Assembly (NCBI GenBank): GCA_040797845.1
Contig: JBFNFA010000001.1
Location: 496,001-560,000 of the forward strand
Direction: 5' to 3'
DNA from: Clostridium_AW sp040797845
GTDB taxonomy: Bacteria; Bacillota; Clostridia; Clostridiales; Clostridiaceae
DNA length: 64,000 nucleotides
Part shown: one piece after another, positions 50,553 to 59,398 of the stretch
Numbering within the stretch: the stretch's first letter is position 1
Layout of the letters: each line of letters begins with the position of its first letter
Made by a program: the position numbers and the translations under genes
The notes under the pieces: generated by a model
Databases searched by the model: none
Seen by the model: only the letters and a program-made list of their open reading frames with translations
Told to the model about the DNA's origin: nothing

Positions 50553-51581
50553 TTATATAATATCCATAGCGTCAATATTTTGGATATGATTTGACTTTAT
50601 AATCTCTTCTTTAATATTATTTATGATGTTATTATTATGAAAAATTATACATTGTTTTATTGCGTTTTTAAAAGCCAAACTATCAGAAGAGCCGTGAGCT
50701 TTAACACATATGCCATCTACTCCTAAAAATGCTGCTCCTCCATACTCTTTATAATTGAATTTTTTCTTTATGTTTTTAAAAGCAGGCTTTAATAATAGCC
50801 CTCCAACCTTACCTAAAGTTGAAGCTGTTATTTCATCCTTTAAAACATCAAATAAGGTAGCTGCAGTTCCTTCAAACATTTTTAGAACAGTGTTCCCAGT
50901 AAACCCATCACAAACTAAAACATTTACATCCCCTTTAGGAATCTCTCTAGGTTCTATATTGCCCACAAAGTTCAATCCTGATTCCTTAAGTAATGAATAA
51001 GTAGCTTTTGTTAGTTCATTTCCCTTTTCTTCTTCTGTTCCTATGTTTATTAAACCAACTGATGGATTTTCAACTTTTAAGATTTTTTCAAAATATATTT
51101 TACCCATCAGCGCAAATTGAAGTAAGTTCTTAGGCTTACACTCTGCGTTAGCTCCCACATCTATGACCATAAAAGGAGCATTTTTACCAGGCATAACAGG
51201 TGCTAAAGCAGGTCTGTCTATTCCTTTTATTCTTCCTACTATAAAAAGTGCTCCAGCCATAAAAGCTCCTGTACTTCCTGCTGAAATAATGCCATGTGCT
51301 TCCTTTTGTTTAACTAAATTCAATGCCTTAACTAAGCTTGAATCTTTTTTTCTTCTAATGGCCATAACAGGAGGTTCATTTGGATCTATAACTTCTTTAG
51401 CATCTACAACTGATATTTTATTTGTGTCGTATTTATATTTATGTAATTCTTTGAGAATTAATTCTTCATTTCCTGTAATTATTATTTTTATATCATTAAA
51501 TTCTTTTATAGCTTCAACACAACCTAAAACAACTTCACTCGGTGCAAAGTCTCCTCCCATGCCATCAACTGCAATTATCAT
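50553..51581 (-). CDS. plsX: Acyl-ACP:phosphate acyltransferase PlsX
   Basis: The 342-residue enzyme shows MIIAVDGMGGDFAPSEVVLG, VMAIRRKKDSSL, GAFMAGALFIVGRIKGI and CDGFTGNTVLKMFEG, all PlsX hallmarks. It makes acyl-phosphate from acyl-ACP for phospholipid synthesis. The rpmF-plsX-acpP order is common. No FapR gene or clear FapR site is visible nearby. The last 30 residues are Asn/Ile-rich and unusual for the family. Confidence 0.97.
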   Translation of the reverse strand: MIIAVDGMGGDFAPSEVVLGCVEAIKEFNDIKIIITGNEELILKELHKYKYDTNKISVVDAKEVIDPNEPPVMAIRRKKDSSLVKALNLVKQKEAHGIISAGSTGAFMAGALFIVGRIKGIDRPALAPVMPGKNAPFMVIDVGANAECKPKNLLQFALMGKIYFEKILKVENPSVGLINIGTEEEKGNELTKATYSLLKESGLNFVGNIEPREIPKGDVNVLVCDGFTGNTVLKMFEGTAATLFDVLKDEITASTLGKVGGLLLKPAFKNIKKKFNYKEYGGAAFLGVDGICVKAHGSSDSLAFKNAIKQCIIFHNNNIINNIKEEIIKSNHIQNIDAMDII

Positions 51582-51669
51582 AAAGGTTCACATCCTTTCA
51601 AACGAAGTCATACTTCTCTAGGTCAAAAGTATATATCAAAATTTTACTAATTACAATACAAAGTAGTTT

Positions 51670-51704
51670 AAAAAAATAAAAGAAAGTCTAAAGACTTTCT
51701 TTAT
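51670..51704 (-). terminator. Terminator after rpmF
   Basis: AGAAAGTC and GACTTTCT pair around a four-base loop with TTTATTTTTTT behind them on the minus strand. It overlaps the rpmF end and isolates the yceD-rpmF pair from plsX. Confidence 0.8.
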
Positions 51705-51892
51705 TTTTCAGTTGAAACAACTTCTTTACCTTTATAATATCCACAGCTTTTACATATTCTATGTGCAAGCTTCATTTCGTGACACTGAGGACATTCTACT
51801 ATTCCTGGTGCACTTAACTTAAAAGTTTGAGCTCTTCTTGAATCTCTTTTAGATTTTGAAGTTTTTCTCGCTGGATTTCCCACAGTAAACAC
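51701..51892 (-). CDS. rpmF: Ribosomal protein L32
   Basis: A 63-residue L32 with basic N-terminus (NPARKTSKSKRDSRRAQTFKL) and a zinc ribbon CPQC and CKSC(G). The four cysteines are intact, so it is the zinc-binding form. It follows the YceD gene by four bases, the usual pairing. Confidence 0.97.
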   Translation of the reverse strand: MFTVGNPARKTSKSKRDSRRAQTFKLSAPGIVECPQCHEMKLAHRICKSCGYYKGKEVVSTEK

Positions 51893-51896
51893 CTCC

Positions 51897-52394
51897 TTAA
51901 TTAGATGAAAAGAAATCTTTAAGCTTTGCTAATCGTGGATCAATATTATTTTCACCGCAATTACATGCAGAATCATTAAGGTTTACTCCACAATCTGGGC
52001 ATAAACCCTTACATTCCTCATTACAAAGCATTTTGATTGGTAATGATACAATAATATTATTCTCTATTATTTCAGTAATGTCAATAACATCACCTTCAAT
52101 AAAGATGTAATCATCATCTTTATTTTCCTCTTTAGATAATTTTTCCTCAATAGGAATTTCCACTTTCTTAGCAAATTTAACTAAGCATCTTGAACATGTA
52201 AGCTCAAGTGTGGTTGTGACAGTACCATTAAGGCTTATTGTATCTCCTATTAAATTAAATTCACCTTTAAGTTTAACAGGCTTTAGAAATGCTATGTATT
52301 CGCTACCATCATAGAATCCCTTTTCCTCCATGGTAATATCTATATCCTTTTTAATAACTTTTCTTTTTAATAAATCGGATAAATCAACTATCAT
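51897..52394 (-). CDS. YceD/DUF177-family protein
   Basis: A 165-residue protein starting MIVDLSDLLKRKV at 52394, behind GAGGTGAG; the frame upstream has no site. It has the DUF177 core with CSRCLVKFAKKVEI, and a C-terminal CPDCGVNLNDSACNC zinc-like cluster. In plants and bacteria DUF177 proteins are involved in 23S rRNA maturation; the gene is tied to rpmF. Confidence 0.92.
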   Translation of the reverse strand: MIVDLSDLLKRKVIKKDIDITMEEKGFYDGSEYIAFLKPVKLKGEFNLIGDTISLNGTVTTTLELTCSRCLVKFAKKVEIPIEEKLSKEENKDDDYIFIEGDVIDITEIIENNIIVSLPIKMLCNEECKGLCPDCGVNLNDSACNCGENNIDPRLAKLKDFFSSN

Positions 52395-52461
52395 ATTACT
52401 CACCTCAATGCTATAGCCACAATTTATTATATAAAGATGATGATTAAAAGTCAAGATTTAT

Positions 52462-53658
52462 TTATTTTTCCACAATTTCTTTAGTATCTCTAGCAATCAT
52501 TAATTCTTCATCTGTTGGTATTACATAAACTTTTACTTTTGAATCTTCAGTGCTAATTATTTTAGAGAATCCTCTTCCTTCATTGTTCTTCTTTTCGTCT
52601 ATACTGAATCCTAAGAATTCTAGACCTTTACATATTTCTTCTCTGCTAGTAGCTGAATTTTCTCCTAATCCTGCAGTGAATACAATGCAGTCAACTCCGC
52701 CCATTACAGCTGCATATGATCCAATAAATCCTTTAACTCCGCTATGGAATATATCTAATGCTAATTGAGATCTATGTTCTCCTTTTTCAGCAGCTTCTTC
52801 TATATCTCTAAAGTCACTACTTACTCCTGAAACTCCATAAACACCTGATTTTTTGTTAAGCATATCATTAACTTCATCAATGGACATATTTAATTCTTTC
52901 ATTAAAAAAGGTATAATTGCTGGGTCGATATTACCAGATCTTGTTCCCATAGCTATACCTTCAAGAGGAGTGAATCCCATACTAGTAGCTACAGATTTTC
53001 CACCGTCAACAGCACAAATACTTGCACCATTTCCTAAGTGACAAGTTATTATTTTTAAATCTTTTATATCTTTTTCCATAAGTTCTGCTGCCATCATTGA
53101 TACAAATCTATGAGATGTACCGTGGAAACCATATCTTCTTACGCCATGTTTTTTATATAATTCATATGGTATAGGGTATATATAAGCATGTTCTGGAATA
53201 GTCTGATGGAAAGCTGTATCAAATACTGCAACCATAGGAGTATTTGGCATTAAAGCTTTGCATGCATTTATTCCTATTATATTTGGTGGATTATGTAATG
53301 GAGCTAGTTTTACACAATCTTCTAATGATTTCATAACTTCATCATCAATTAAAACGGAGTTTGCGTATTTTTCTCCGCCATGAACAACTCTATGTCCTAC
53401 TGCTGAAATTTCAGACATATCTTTTATAACTCCGTGTTTTTCATCAATTAAAGCCTCTAAAACTAATTTTATAGCATCTTTATGATCCTTCATTGGTTGT
53501 TCTATTATGTATTTTTCATCGTTTGCCTTTTGAGTAAGTATTGAACCTTCTATACCTATTCTTTCTACTAATCCTTTAGCAAGTGCATTTTCACTTACCA
53601 TATCTATTAATTGATATTTTAATGATGAACTTCCGCAATTTATTACTAATATTTTCAA
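52462..53658 (-). CDS. ackA: Acetate kinase
   Basis: The 398-residue ASKHA-fold kinase has NCGSSSLKYQLID, GHRVVHGGEKY, HLGNGASICAV and the ATP-binding GLGENS region. It converts acetyl-phosphate and ADP to acetate and ATP, the main energy-yielding step in clostridial fermentation. It follows pta by 40 bases and is transcribed with it. Confidence 0.98.
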   Translation of the reverse strand: MKILVINCGSSSLKYQLIDMVSENALAKGLVERIGIEGSILTQKANDEKYIIEQPMKDHKDAIKLVLEALIDEKHGVIKDMSEISAVGHRVVHGGEKYANSVLIDDEVMKSLEDCVKLAPLHNPPNIIGINACKALMPNTPMVAVFDTAFHQTIPEHAYIYPIPYELYKKHGVRRYGFHGTSHRFVSMMAAELMEKDIKDLKIITCHLGNGASICAVDGGKSVATSMGFTPLEGIAMGTRSGNIDPAIIPFLMKELNMSIDEVNDMLNKKSGVYGVSGVSSDFRDIEEAAEKGEHRSQLALDIFHSGVKGFIGSYAAVMGGVDCIVFTAGLGENSATSREEICKGLEFLGFSIDEKKNNEGRGFSKIISTEDSKVKVYVIPTDEELMIARDTKEIVEK

Positions 53659-53698
53659 TCGTTATTCTCCTTCCTGATTTTAAAAATGTTTATTTCAA

Positions 53699-54691
53699 TT
53701 ATTGAGCTTGAACAGCTGTAACAGCTACAACGTTTACTATATCTTCTGCGCTACAACCTCTGGATAAATCATTTATAGGCTTAGCAAAACCTTGTGTTAT
53801 TGGTCCTATAGCTTCTGCATTTGCAAATCTTTGTACTAATTTGTATCCAATGTTTCCAGCTTGTAGGTCAGGGAAAACAAGTACGTTAGCTTTTCCAGCC
53901 ACTGGGCTATTCGGCGCTTTTAAGTTAGCTACTGACTCTACAATTGACGCATCTAACTGTAGTTCTCCATCAATATCTAAATCAGGTCTTTGTTCTTGTG
54001 CTAACTTTGTTGCAGTTCTTACTTTGTCAACTAATTCGTGTTGTGCACTGCCCATTGTAGAGAATGAAAGCATTGAAACTTTTGGATCCATTCCACATAA
54101 TTTTTTAGCAGTTTCTGCAGTTGATATTGCAATTGAAGCTAATTCCTCTGCAGTTGGGTTTGGGTTAACGGCACAGTCTGCAAATAGAAGTAAACCTTCT
54201 TTTCCATAATTAGATCCTGGAACATACATTATAAATGTACTTGAAACAACGGATGTTCCTGGAGCTGTTTTAACTATTTGAAGTCCTGGTCTTAATAAGT
54301 CTCCTGTTGTATGTATTGCACCAGAAACCATTCCATCAGCATCTTCTAGTTTAACCATCATAGTTCCAAAATATAATGGGTCTTGAACTATTTTTTCTGC
54401 TTTTTCTAAAGTAACACCTTTATTTTTTCTAAGTTCATAAAGAACTTTTGCATATTCTGCTGTTTTTTCAGAAGTAGCAGGATCAATTATCTCAGCTCCT
54501 TCAAGACTAACTCCTAAATCATTTGCCATCTTCTTTATGTTAGCTTCGTTTCCTACTAACACTACATTAGCAAGGCCATTTTTTGTAATCATTTCACAAG
54601 CTTTAATATTTCTTTCTTCCTCACCTTCTGGAAGCACTATTTTTTTTCTGTTAGATTTGGCCTTCTGCCAAATTTCATCCATTAACTTCAT
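53699..54691 (-). CDS. pta: Phosphate acetyltransferase
   Basis: A 330-residue short-form Pta: KKIVLPEGEEERN, GMVSGAIHTTGDLLRPGLQIVK, ADCAVNPNPTAEELA and NVLVFPDLQAGNIGYKLVQR. It converts acetyl-CoA to acetyl-phosphate for AckA. GAGAGGAG precedes the ATG and a good promoter lies about 45 bases upstream. Confidence 0.98.
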   Translation of the reverse strand: MKLMDEIWQKAKSNRKKIVLPEGEEERNIKACEMITKNGLANVVLVGNEANIKKMANDLGVSLEGAEIIDPATSEKTAEYAKVLYELRKNKGVTLEKAEKIVQDPLYFGTMMVKLEDADGMVSGAIHTTGDLLRPGLQIVKTAPGTSVVSSTFIMYVPGSNYGKEGLLLFADCAVNPNPTAEELASIAISTAETAKKLCGMDPKVSMLSFSTMGSAQHELVDKVRTATKLAQEQRPDLDIDGELQLDASIVESVANLKAPNSPVAGKANVLVFPDLQAGNIGYKLVQRFANAEAIGPITQGFAKPINDLSRGCSAEDIVNVVAVTAVQAQ

Positions 54692-54734
54692 TAAAAATTC
54701 TCCTCTCGGTTATAATATTACTACACACATATAT

Positions 54735-54764
54735 AATATAAGACTTTTTATGTACTCTTTTCAA
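54735..54764 (-). promoter_or_regulatory. Promoter of pta-ackA
   Basis: On the minus strand TTGAAA (complement of 54759-54764) and TATATT (complement of 54735-54740) are 18 bases apart and upstream of pta. The rest of the 260-base region up to tmcAL is AT-rich and shows nothing else that I can name. Confidence 0.6.
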
Positions 54765-54953
54765 GTATATTATTAAATTTTTTTATACATAAATACTTTT
54801 TATGTACGCACTATTTACACAATATTCTTTCAAAAGTATAGTTTATATCCATAAAAGTGTTAATAATATATCAATCCTTTGAAGGAGTAATACAAATCAT
54901 TTATAATATTCTTAGCAGAAATTAGTTTAAATATTATGAATGGAGGAATAAAT

Positions 54954-56171
54954 TTGAATATAACCGGAATTATAGTGGAATATAACCCATTACATAATGG
55001 ACATTTATATCATATAGAAAAATCTAAAGAAGTGACTTCTTCAGATGCCATAGTGGCTGTTATGAGTGGTAACTTTGTTCAGCGAGGTACTCCTGCACTT
55101 GTAGACAAGTGGACTAGAGCTAAAATGGCATTGCTAAATGGTGTAGATTTGGTAATTGAGTTACCTGCGTTATACAGCCTTTCTTCAGCTGAATTTTTTT
55201 CCTTTGGAGGGGTAACCCTACTAGATTCACTGGGTATTATTAATAATATATGCTTTGGAAGTGAAGTTGGAAATATAGAACCGATTTCTAATATAGCGAA
55301 GGTTTTATTAGAAGAGCCCACAATTTTCAGAGAGTATTTGAAAGAAAATTTAGATAAAGGATTCACATTTCCTGTAGCTAGAGCTAATGCTTTACACTCA
55401 TATTTTAACAAAGAAGAAAAACATTGTTTTCAATTTAACAATTTATTGGATACTTCTAATAATATTTTGGCAGTAGAATATTGTAAAAGTTTATTGAAAA
55501 TAAATAGTAATATTACCCCTTATACTATTAAAAGGGAAGGTGGAACTTATAATTCTATGGATTTACAACATGAATTTTCTAGTGCTTCTGCCATAAGAAG
55601 CCACATTAAGAATTCTCAGGACTTAAAAAAACTTGAAGATTATATGCCTAAAAATGTTTTAAACATTTTAATGGATATTAAGGACTTAGTTTATTCTTTC
55701 CCTTTTGACGAAGATATGTTACCTTTTATTAAACATAAATATTTTAGTGGAGAAAATGGATTAGAGAATCTACCAGATGTATCAGAGGGACTACATAATA
55801 GAATTTATCGAGCGTTAAATGAGAGTACTTCATTAGAGGATACTATACTTAATATTAAAACGAAGAGATATACCTACAGTAGAATAAGTAGAATATTATG
55901 CCAGTACTTTATAGGTTTTGATACCATAGATACTTATTTCCTTAGGCAAGAGCCTTGCCCTTACGCTCGAATACTTGGCTTTAATAAAAAAGGCAGTGAG
56001 CTTCTAAAAATAATGAAAAAGAAATCATCTATACCCCTATATACTAAAATACCTAAAGAAATAAACCCTACTCTCTATTTAGACATAAAGGCTACTAAAT
56101 GTTATAGTCTTATTAATAAGTCCTGTAATCCATTAAGTGACTTTAAAAATATGCCTATAATCTTAGATTAA
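54954..56171 (+). CDS. tmcAL: tRNA(Met) cytidine acetate ligase TmcAL (YlbM)
   Basis: A 405-residue nucleotidyltransferase-like protein. I place the start at TTG 54954, seven bases after GGAGG, so it reads (M)NITGIIVEYNPLHNGHLYHI, with the HxGH motif (HNGH). MSGNFVQRGTPALVDKW and SSASAIRSHI follow. TmcAL makes N4-acetylcytidine at the elongator tRNA-Met anticodon from acetate and ATP. It stands divergent from the acetate genes pta-ackA. Confidence 0.94.
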   Translation: MNITGIIVEYNPLHNGHLYHIEKSKEVTSSDAIVAVMSGNFVQRGTPALVDKWTRAKMALLNGVDLVIELPALYSLSSAEFFSFGGVTLLDSLGIINNICFGSEVGNIEPISNIAKVLLEEPTIFREYLKENLDKGFTFPVARANALHSYFNKEEKHCFQFNNLLDTSNNILAVEYCKSLLKINSNITPYTIKREGGTYNSMDLQHEFSSASAIRSHIKNSQDLKKLEDYMPKNVLNILMDIKDLVYSFPFDEDMLPFIKHKYFSGENGLENLPDVSEGLHNRIYRALNESTSLEDTILNIKTKRYTYSRISRILCQYFIGFDTIDTYFLRQEPCPYARILGFNKKGSELLKIMKKKSSIPLYTKIPKEINPTLYLDIKATKCYSLINKSCNPLSDFKNMPIILD

Positions 56172-56191
56172 TATTAGTGTAATAAATAAAG

Positions 56192-56240
56192 CTCCTTTAA
56201 ATATATATAATATGAATCATGTATTAAAGGAGTTTTATTT
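56192..56240 (+). promoter_or_regulatory. Hairpin that includes the ylbJ ribosome binding site
   Basis: CTCCTTTAA (56192-56200) and TTAAAGGAG (56224-56232) pair perfectly. The right arm contains the ribosome binding site AAAGGAG of ylbJ and is followed by TTTTATTT, so the same structure could act as terminator of tmcAL and as a cover over the ylbJ start. Confidence 0.55.
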
Positions 56241-57400
56241 TGATATTATTAATATACCTCATCTTAATACTAACTTTTACATTGCTATACCTTTTACTTA
56301 AAGATAAATCTATATTAATTATTTTATTATGCTCATTTATAATTATAAATTTTATAATTAATCCTAATATATGTATAAAAGGTTCCTTAGTAGGAAGCCA
56401 ACTGTTTTTTTATAAAGTTTTTCCTTCTCTATTTCCATTTTTAATAATAACCAATATTATTATGAGCTTTAATGGAATTCATTTGTATTCAAAAATTTTT
56501 GGTAAAATATTATGTTATCCTTTAGGATTGCCAAAAGAAAGTAGTTTTGCGTTATTGGTAAGCTTATTATGTGGGTATCCTCTAGGTGCAAAATACTCTT
56601 GTGATTTATATGAACAAAAAATAATCGACTATAGAACATGCAGTAGATTGCTTAATATTGCTTCTAATGCTAGTCCATTATTTATAGTTGGTTCAGTAGG
56701 TGTAGCTATGTTAAATGATAAAAAATTAGGATATATATTATTATTAGGTAATTATCTTTCCTGTTTTTTTATCTCTCTTGTTATTAAAAGAAAATCTCCC
56801 AATTACATAAAGAAGGAAAATCACATCCCCACTACTCATAAAAATATAAAAAACTTTGGTGATATACTTAAAAATTCCATAGAGAACTCAATAAATACCT
56901 CTCTTTCTGTTGGTGGTTTTATAGTTATCTTTACCATAATATCAAACATAATAAAAAATAGTATTGTAATCAATACTATTTTAGAAAATTTAAGTTCACT
57001 ATTTAAAATTCACCCTTCAATATTAGAGGGATTAACTTTCGGAATGGTTGAAATGACAAATGGATGTAATATAATAGCCTCTACTAACTTAGATAGTGGC
57101 GTAAAAATACTCTTTATAGGCTTTCTATTAGGTTTTAGTGGACTTTGTATTACTTGGCAATGTAGCTCATTTATGAGCAAGCATGGCTTTTCATTATGGA
57201 ACTATAGTAAATACAAGATAATTCAAGGAATTTTTGGATCAATATGTTCTTATATATTATATAAATTAATGTTTGTCCCCAAAAACCTTGAAACATTTAG
57301 CACCACTTCTTCAAACATTATAAATCCAATAATGTTTTTAGGAATAATATTTATATTGATATTACCTAATATTATTTATAGATTTAGAAAACAACTTTAA
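56240..57400 (+). CDS. ylbJ: Sporulation integral membrane protein YlbJ
   Basis: A 386-residue membrane protein with eight or so hydrophobic helices and the YlbJ signatures FYKVFPSLFPFLII, LLCGYPLGAKYSCDLYEQ and ASNASPLFIVGSVG, and FSGLCITWQCSSFM. It is needed for spore cortex formation in Bacillus. The start is TTG at 56240. It lies between tmcAL and the DivIVA-like gene. Confidence 0.93.
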   Translation: MILLIYLILILTFTLLYLLLKDKSILIILLCSFIIINFIINPNICIKGSLVGSQLFFYKVFPSLFPFLIITNIIMSFNGIHLYSKIFGKILCYPLGLPKESSFALLVSLLCGYPLGAKYSCDLYEQKIIDYRTCSRLLNIASNASPLFIVGSVGVAMLNDKKLGYILLLGNYLSCFFISLVIKRKSPNYIKKENHIPTTHKNIKNFGDILKNSIENSINTSLSVGGFIVIFTIISNIIKNSIVINTILENLSSLFKIHPSILEGLTFGMVEMTNGCNIIASTNLDSGVKILFIGFLLGFSGLCITWQCSSFMSKHGFSLWNYSKYKIIQGIFGSICSYILYKLMFVPKNLETFSTTSSNIINPIMFLGIIFILILPNIIYRFRKQL

Positions 57401-57406
57401 TACTTA

Positions 57407-57934
57407 TTATTTGTTCATATTTTTTAACTCTTTAATATTTTCTCTAATTATTTCAGTTGTAGTATTAATGTCAGAACTTATAGCCTTATAATAGTTTCCC
57501 ATCTCTACTTGGAGATTATTTAACATTTTATCACTGTTTTCAGTAAGTTCTCTCTCTAACTGGCACAAAATTTCATGAGCATAATCTCTTGCTCCTAGTC
57601 TCATTACTTTTGCGTCTCTTTGGGCTGAAGATACTATCTCTTCAGCTCTCATTTTAGCATCTCTAGTAATATCATGATTTTCTATTTGTCTTTTTAATAG
57701 TTCCATATTTTCTTTTTTTAAAGTTTCAGCTTCTCTAACAGCCTCACTTAAAATTCTTTCCTTTTCCTCATACACCCACTTAGCTTTTTTAAACTCCCCA
57801 GGTAAGTGAGTTGTTATTTTATCTATAACATCCAAAACCTCTTTTTTATCTATCATAACCTTCCCCGTCATAGGAACTTTAGCGGAAGTTTCAACAATAT
57901 CTGCAAGATAATCTAATAATTTAATTACATCCAT
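57407..57934 (-). CDS. Coiled-coil DivIVA-like protein of unknown function
   Basis: A 175-residue protein with a short N-terminal domain (MDVIKLLDYLADIVETSAKVPMTG-like; key residues KVMIDKKEVLDVID) and a long charged coiled coil (residues 45-165, with AVREAETLKKEN and RAEEIVSSAQRDAKVM). Clostridia carry it next to coaD and it is often labelled ATPase subunit-like or DivIVA-like. It may be a scaffold at the cell pole or septum; this is not known. Confidence 0.75.
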   Translation of the reverse strand: MDVIKLLDYLADIVETSAKVPMTGKVMIDKKEVLDVIDKITTHLPGEFKKAKWVYEEKERILSEAVREAETLKKENMELLKRQIENHDITRDAKMRAEEIVSSAQRDAKVMRLGARDYAHEILCQLERELTENSDKMLNNLQVEMGNYYKAISSDINTTTEIIRENIKELKNMNK

Positions 57935-57947
57935 TTATAATAACCTC

Positions 57948-58430
57948 CTACTTACCACGAAATTTTAGCATAATATCTTCAATTATTTCATCCGGTACTA
58001 AATCTTTAATACATCCTCCAAAAGCAGCAACTTGTTTTACTGATGATGAACTCAAGTATGAATATTGAGCACAAGTCATCATAAACAATGTTTCTATATC
58101 TGGATTTAACTTTTTATTCATTAAACTCATTTGAAATTCATATTCAAAATCTGATATTGCTCTCAGACCTTTAATTATTACTTTTATATCATTTTCTTTC
58201 ATATAATCTACTAACAGACCACTAAAGCTTTCAACTTTAACATTAGGTATATGTTTAACCGCTCTTTCAATTAGTTTAACTCTTTCTTCTATGGAGAACA
58301 GTCCTTTTTTATCTGGATTAACTAAAACGCCAACTGTAACTTCATCAAATATCGTGGCAGCTCTTTCTATTATATTTAAATGTCCATTAGTTATAGGGTC
58401 AAAGCTACCTGGGTAAATTGCAATATTCAT
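57948..58430 (-). CDS. coaD: Phosphopantetheine adenylyltransferase
   Basis: The 160-residue enzyme starts MNIAIYPGSFDPITNGHLNIIERA at 58430 behind GGAGG, with the GSFDP and TNGH motifs of nucleotidyltransferases and YSYLSSSSVK at the end. It makes dephospho-CoA in CoA synthesis. The upstream frame overlaps rsmD. Confidence 0.97.
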   Translation of the reverse strand: MNIAIYPGSFDPITNGHLNIIERAATIFDEVTVGVLVNPDKKGLFSIEERVKLIERAVKHIPNVKVESFSGLLVDYMKENDIKVIIKGLRAISDFEYEFQMSLMNKKLNPDIETLFMMTCAQYSYLSSSSVKQVAAFGGCIKDLVPDEIIEDIMLKFRGK

Positions 58431-58432
58431 TT

Positions 58433-58990
58433 TTAGTCCTCCTTGTATCTGTAAAAACAAATTGTTGTATTACCATATTTTCTATGTTCAGTTAGCTTTA
58501 TATTATCTGTTCCTAAAAATATTTCTTCACTTGAGTCTATTTTTGTAACTATTAAACCATCTTTATTTAATAGATTATTTTTATCAATATCCTCAATTGC
58601 AGGTGGTATCATATTTTTTAAATAAGGAGGATCTATAAATATTAGATCAAATATAATTCCTTTTTTATCAAATAATTTTAATGCGTCATAAGCACTCATA
58701 TTTAAACATTCACATTTATCTTCAAAATTTAAATTTTTAACATTTTCTTTTAAATACTTAAAAGTTACATCACCTTTGTCAATTAAATAGCATTTTTTAG
58801 CTCCTCTACTTACTGCTTCTAATCCTAAGCTTCCTGTTCCTGAAAATAAATCTACGGCTATAGTATCATATACATCATTTTGAATTATATTAAATATATT
58901 TTCTTTCACTCTATCTAATGTTGGCCTTGTTCCCATTCCCTCTGGTGATAGTAGTTTTCTTCCTTTAGCAAGACCTGAAATTATTCTCAT
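58433..58990 (-). CDS. rsmD: 16S rRNA (guanine966-N2)-methyltransferase RsmD
   Basis: A 185-residue Rossmann methyltransferase: MRIISGLAKGRKL, AVDLFSGTGSLGLEAVSRGA (SAM binding) and FIDPPY (catalytic DPPY). It modifies 16S rRNA. It ends two bases before the coaD start, the usual pair. Confidence 0.96.
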   Translation of the reverse strand: MRIISGLAKGRKLLSPEGMGTRPTLDRVKENIFNIIQNDVYDTIAVDLFSGTGSLGLEAVSRGAKKCYLIDKGDVTFKYLKENVKNLNFEDKCECLNMSAYDALKLFDKKGIIFDLIFIDPPYLKNMIPPAIEDIDKNNLLNKDGLIVTKIDSSEEIFLGTDNIKLTEHRKYGNTTICFYRYKED

Positions 58991-59092
58991 AATATTTTCC
59001 TCCTTGTGTAAAATCCTGAAGTCTTTAATTTATTGTTTATAATATTTTAGCATATTTAAATAGTTAATACAAAGATATTTTATACAAGACAA

Positions 59093-59121
59093 AAGGGAGG
59101 AACATATCCTCCCTTTCATCC
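59093..59121 (-). terminator. Terminator of the small transcription unit
   Basis: A ten-base-pair perfect stem AAAGGGAGGA/TCCTCCCTTT with a five-base loop, followed by TTGTCTTG on the minus strand. It lies 117 bases behind the 18-codon gene. Confidence 0.6.
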
Positions 59122-59237
59122 TAGTTATTTAAAACTATTTACCATGTGGTTAAATACAGAACTATTCATTGGTAAATTATTTTGTCTACACCTTAATTAG
59201 TTTAAATCCTTCTCACAAAACATAGTGAGAAGCTAAC

Positions 59238-59294
59238 CTATACTACTGGTATATCCTCTTCAATTTCCCATTTTGCTTTCGCTCCGTCTCCCAT
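59238..59294 (-). CDS. Possible 18-residue peptide gene
   Basis: A strong GGAGGTG lies six bases before ATG 59294. The frame reads MGDGAKAKWEIEEDIPVV and stops with TAG at 59238. The peptide is acidic at the C-terminus, without Cys and without a membrane segment. It has a TATAAT box upstream and hairpins downstream, so it looks like a complete tiny gene. I know no family for it. Confidence 0.5.
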   Translation of the reverse strand: MGDGAKAKWEIEEDIPVV

Positions 59295-59398
59295 GGCGAA
59301 CACCTCCGATTTTTATTTGTGCTAAACCTTTGGTGTACTATTATATTAACCAGAATTATAAAACAATAAACATGTAATTATTAAGAATAAAAGCAATA

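Larger units (their letters stand above)
58991..59398. other. Region between recG and rsmD with an 18-codon gene and hairpins
   Basis: The 408 bases contain a small gene at 59238-59294, a possible minus-strand promoter (TATAAT, complement of about 59341-59346), a hairpin GCTTCTCAC/GTGAGAAG at 59212-59233 and a perfect AAAGGGAGGA/TCCTCCCTTT terminator-like hairpin at 59093-59118. Together they look like a short independent transcription unit. Confidence 0.55.
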
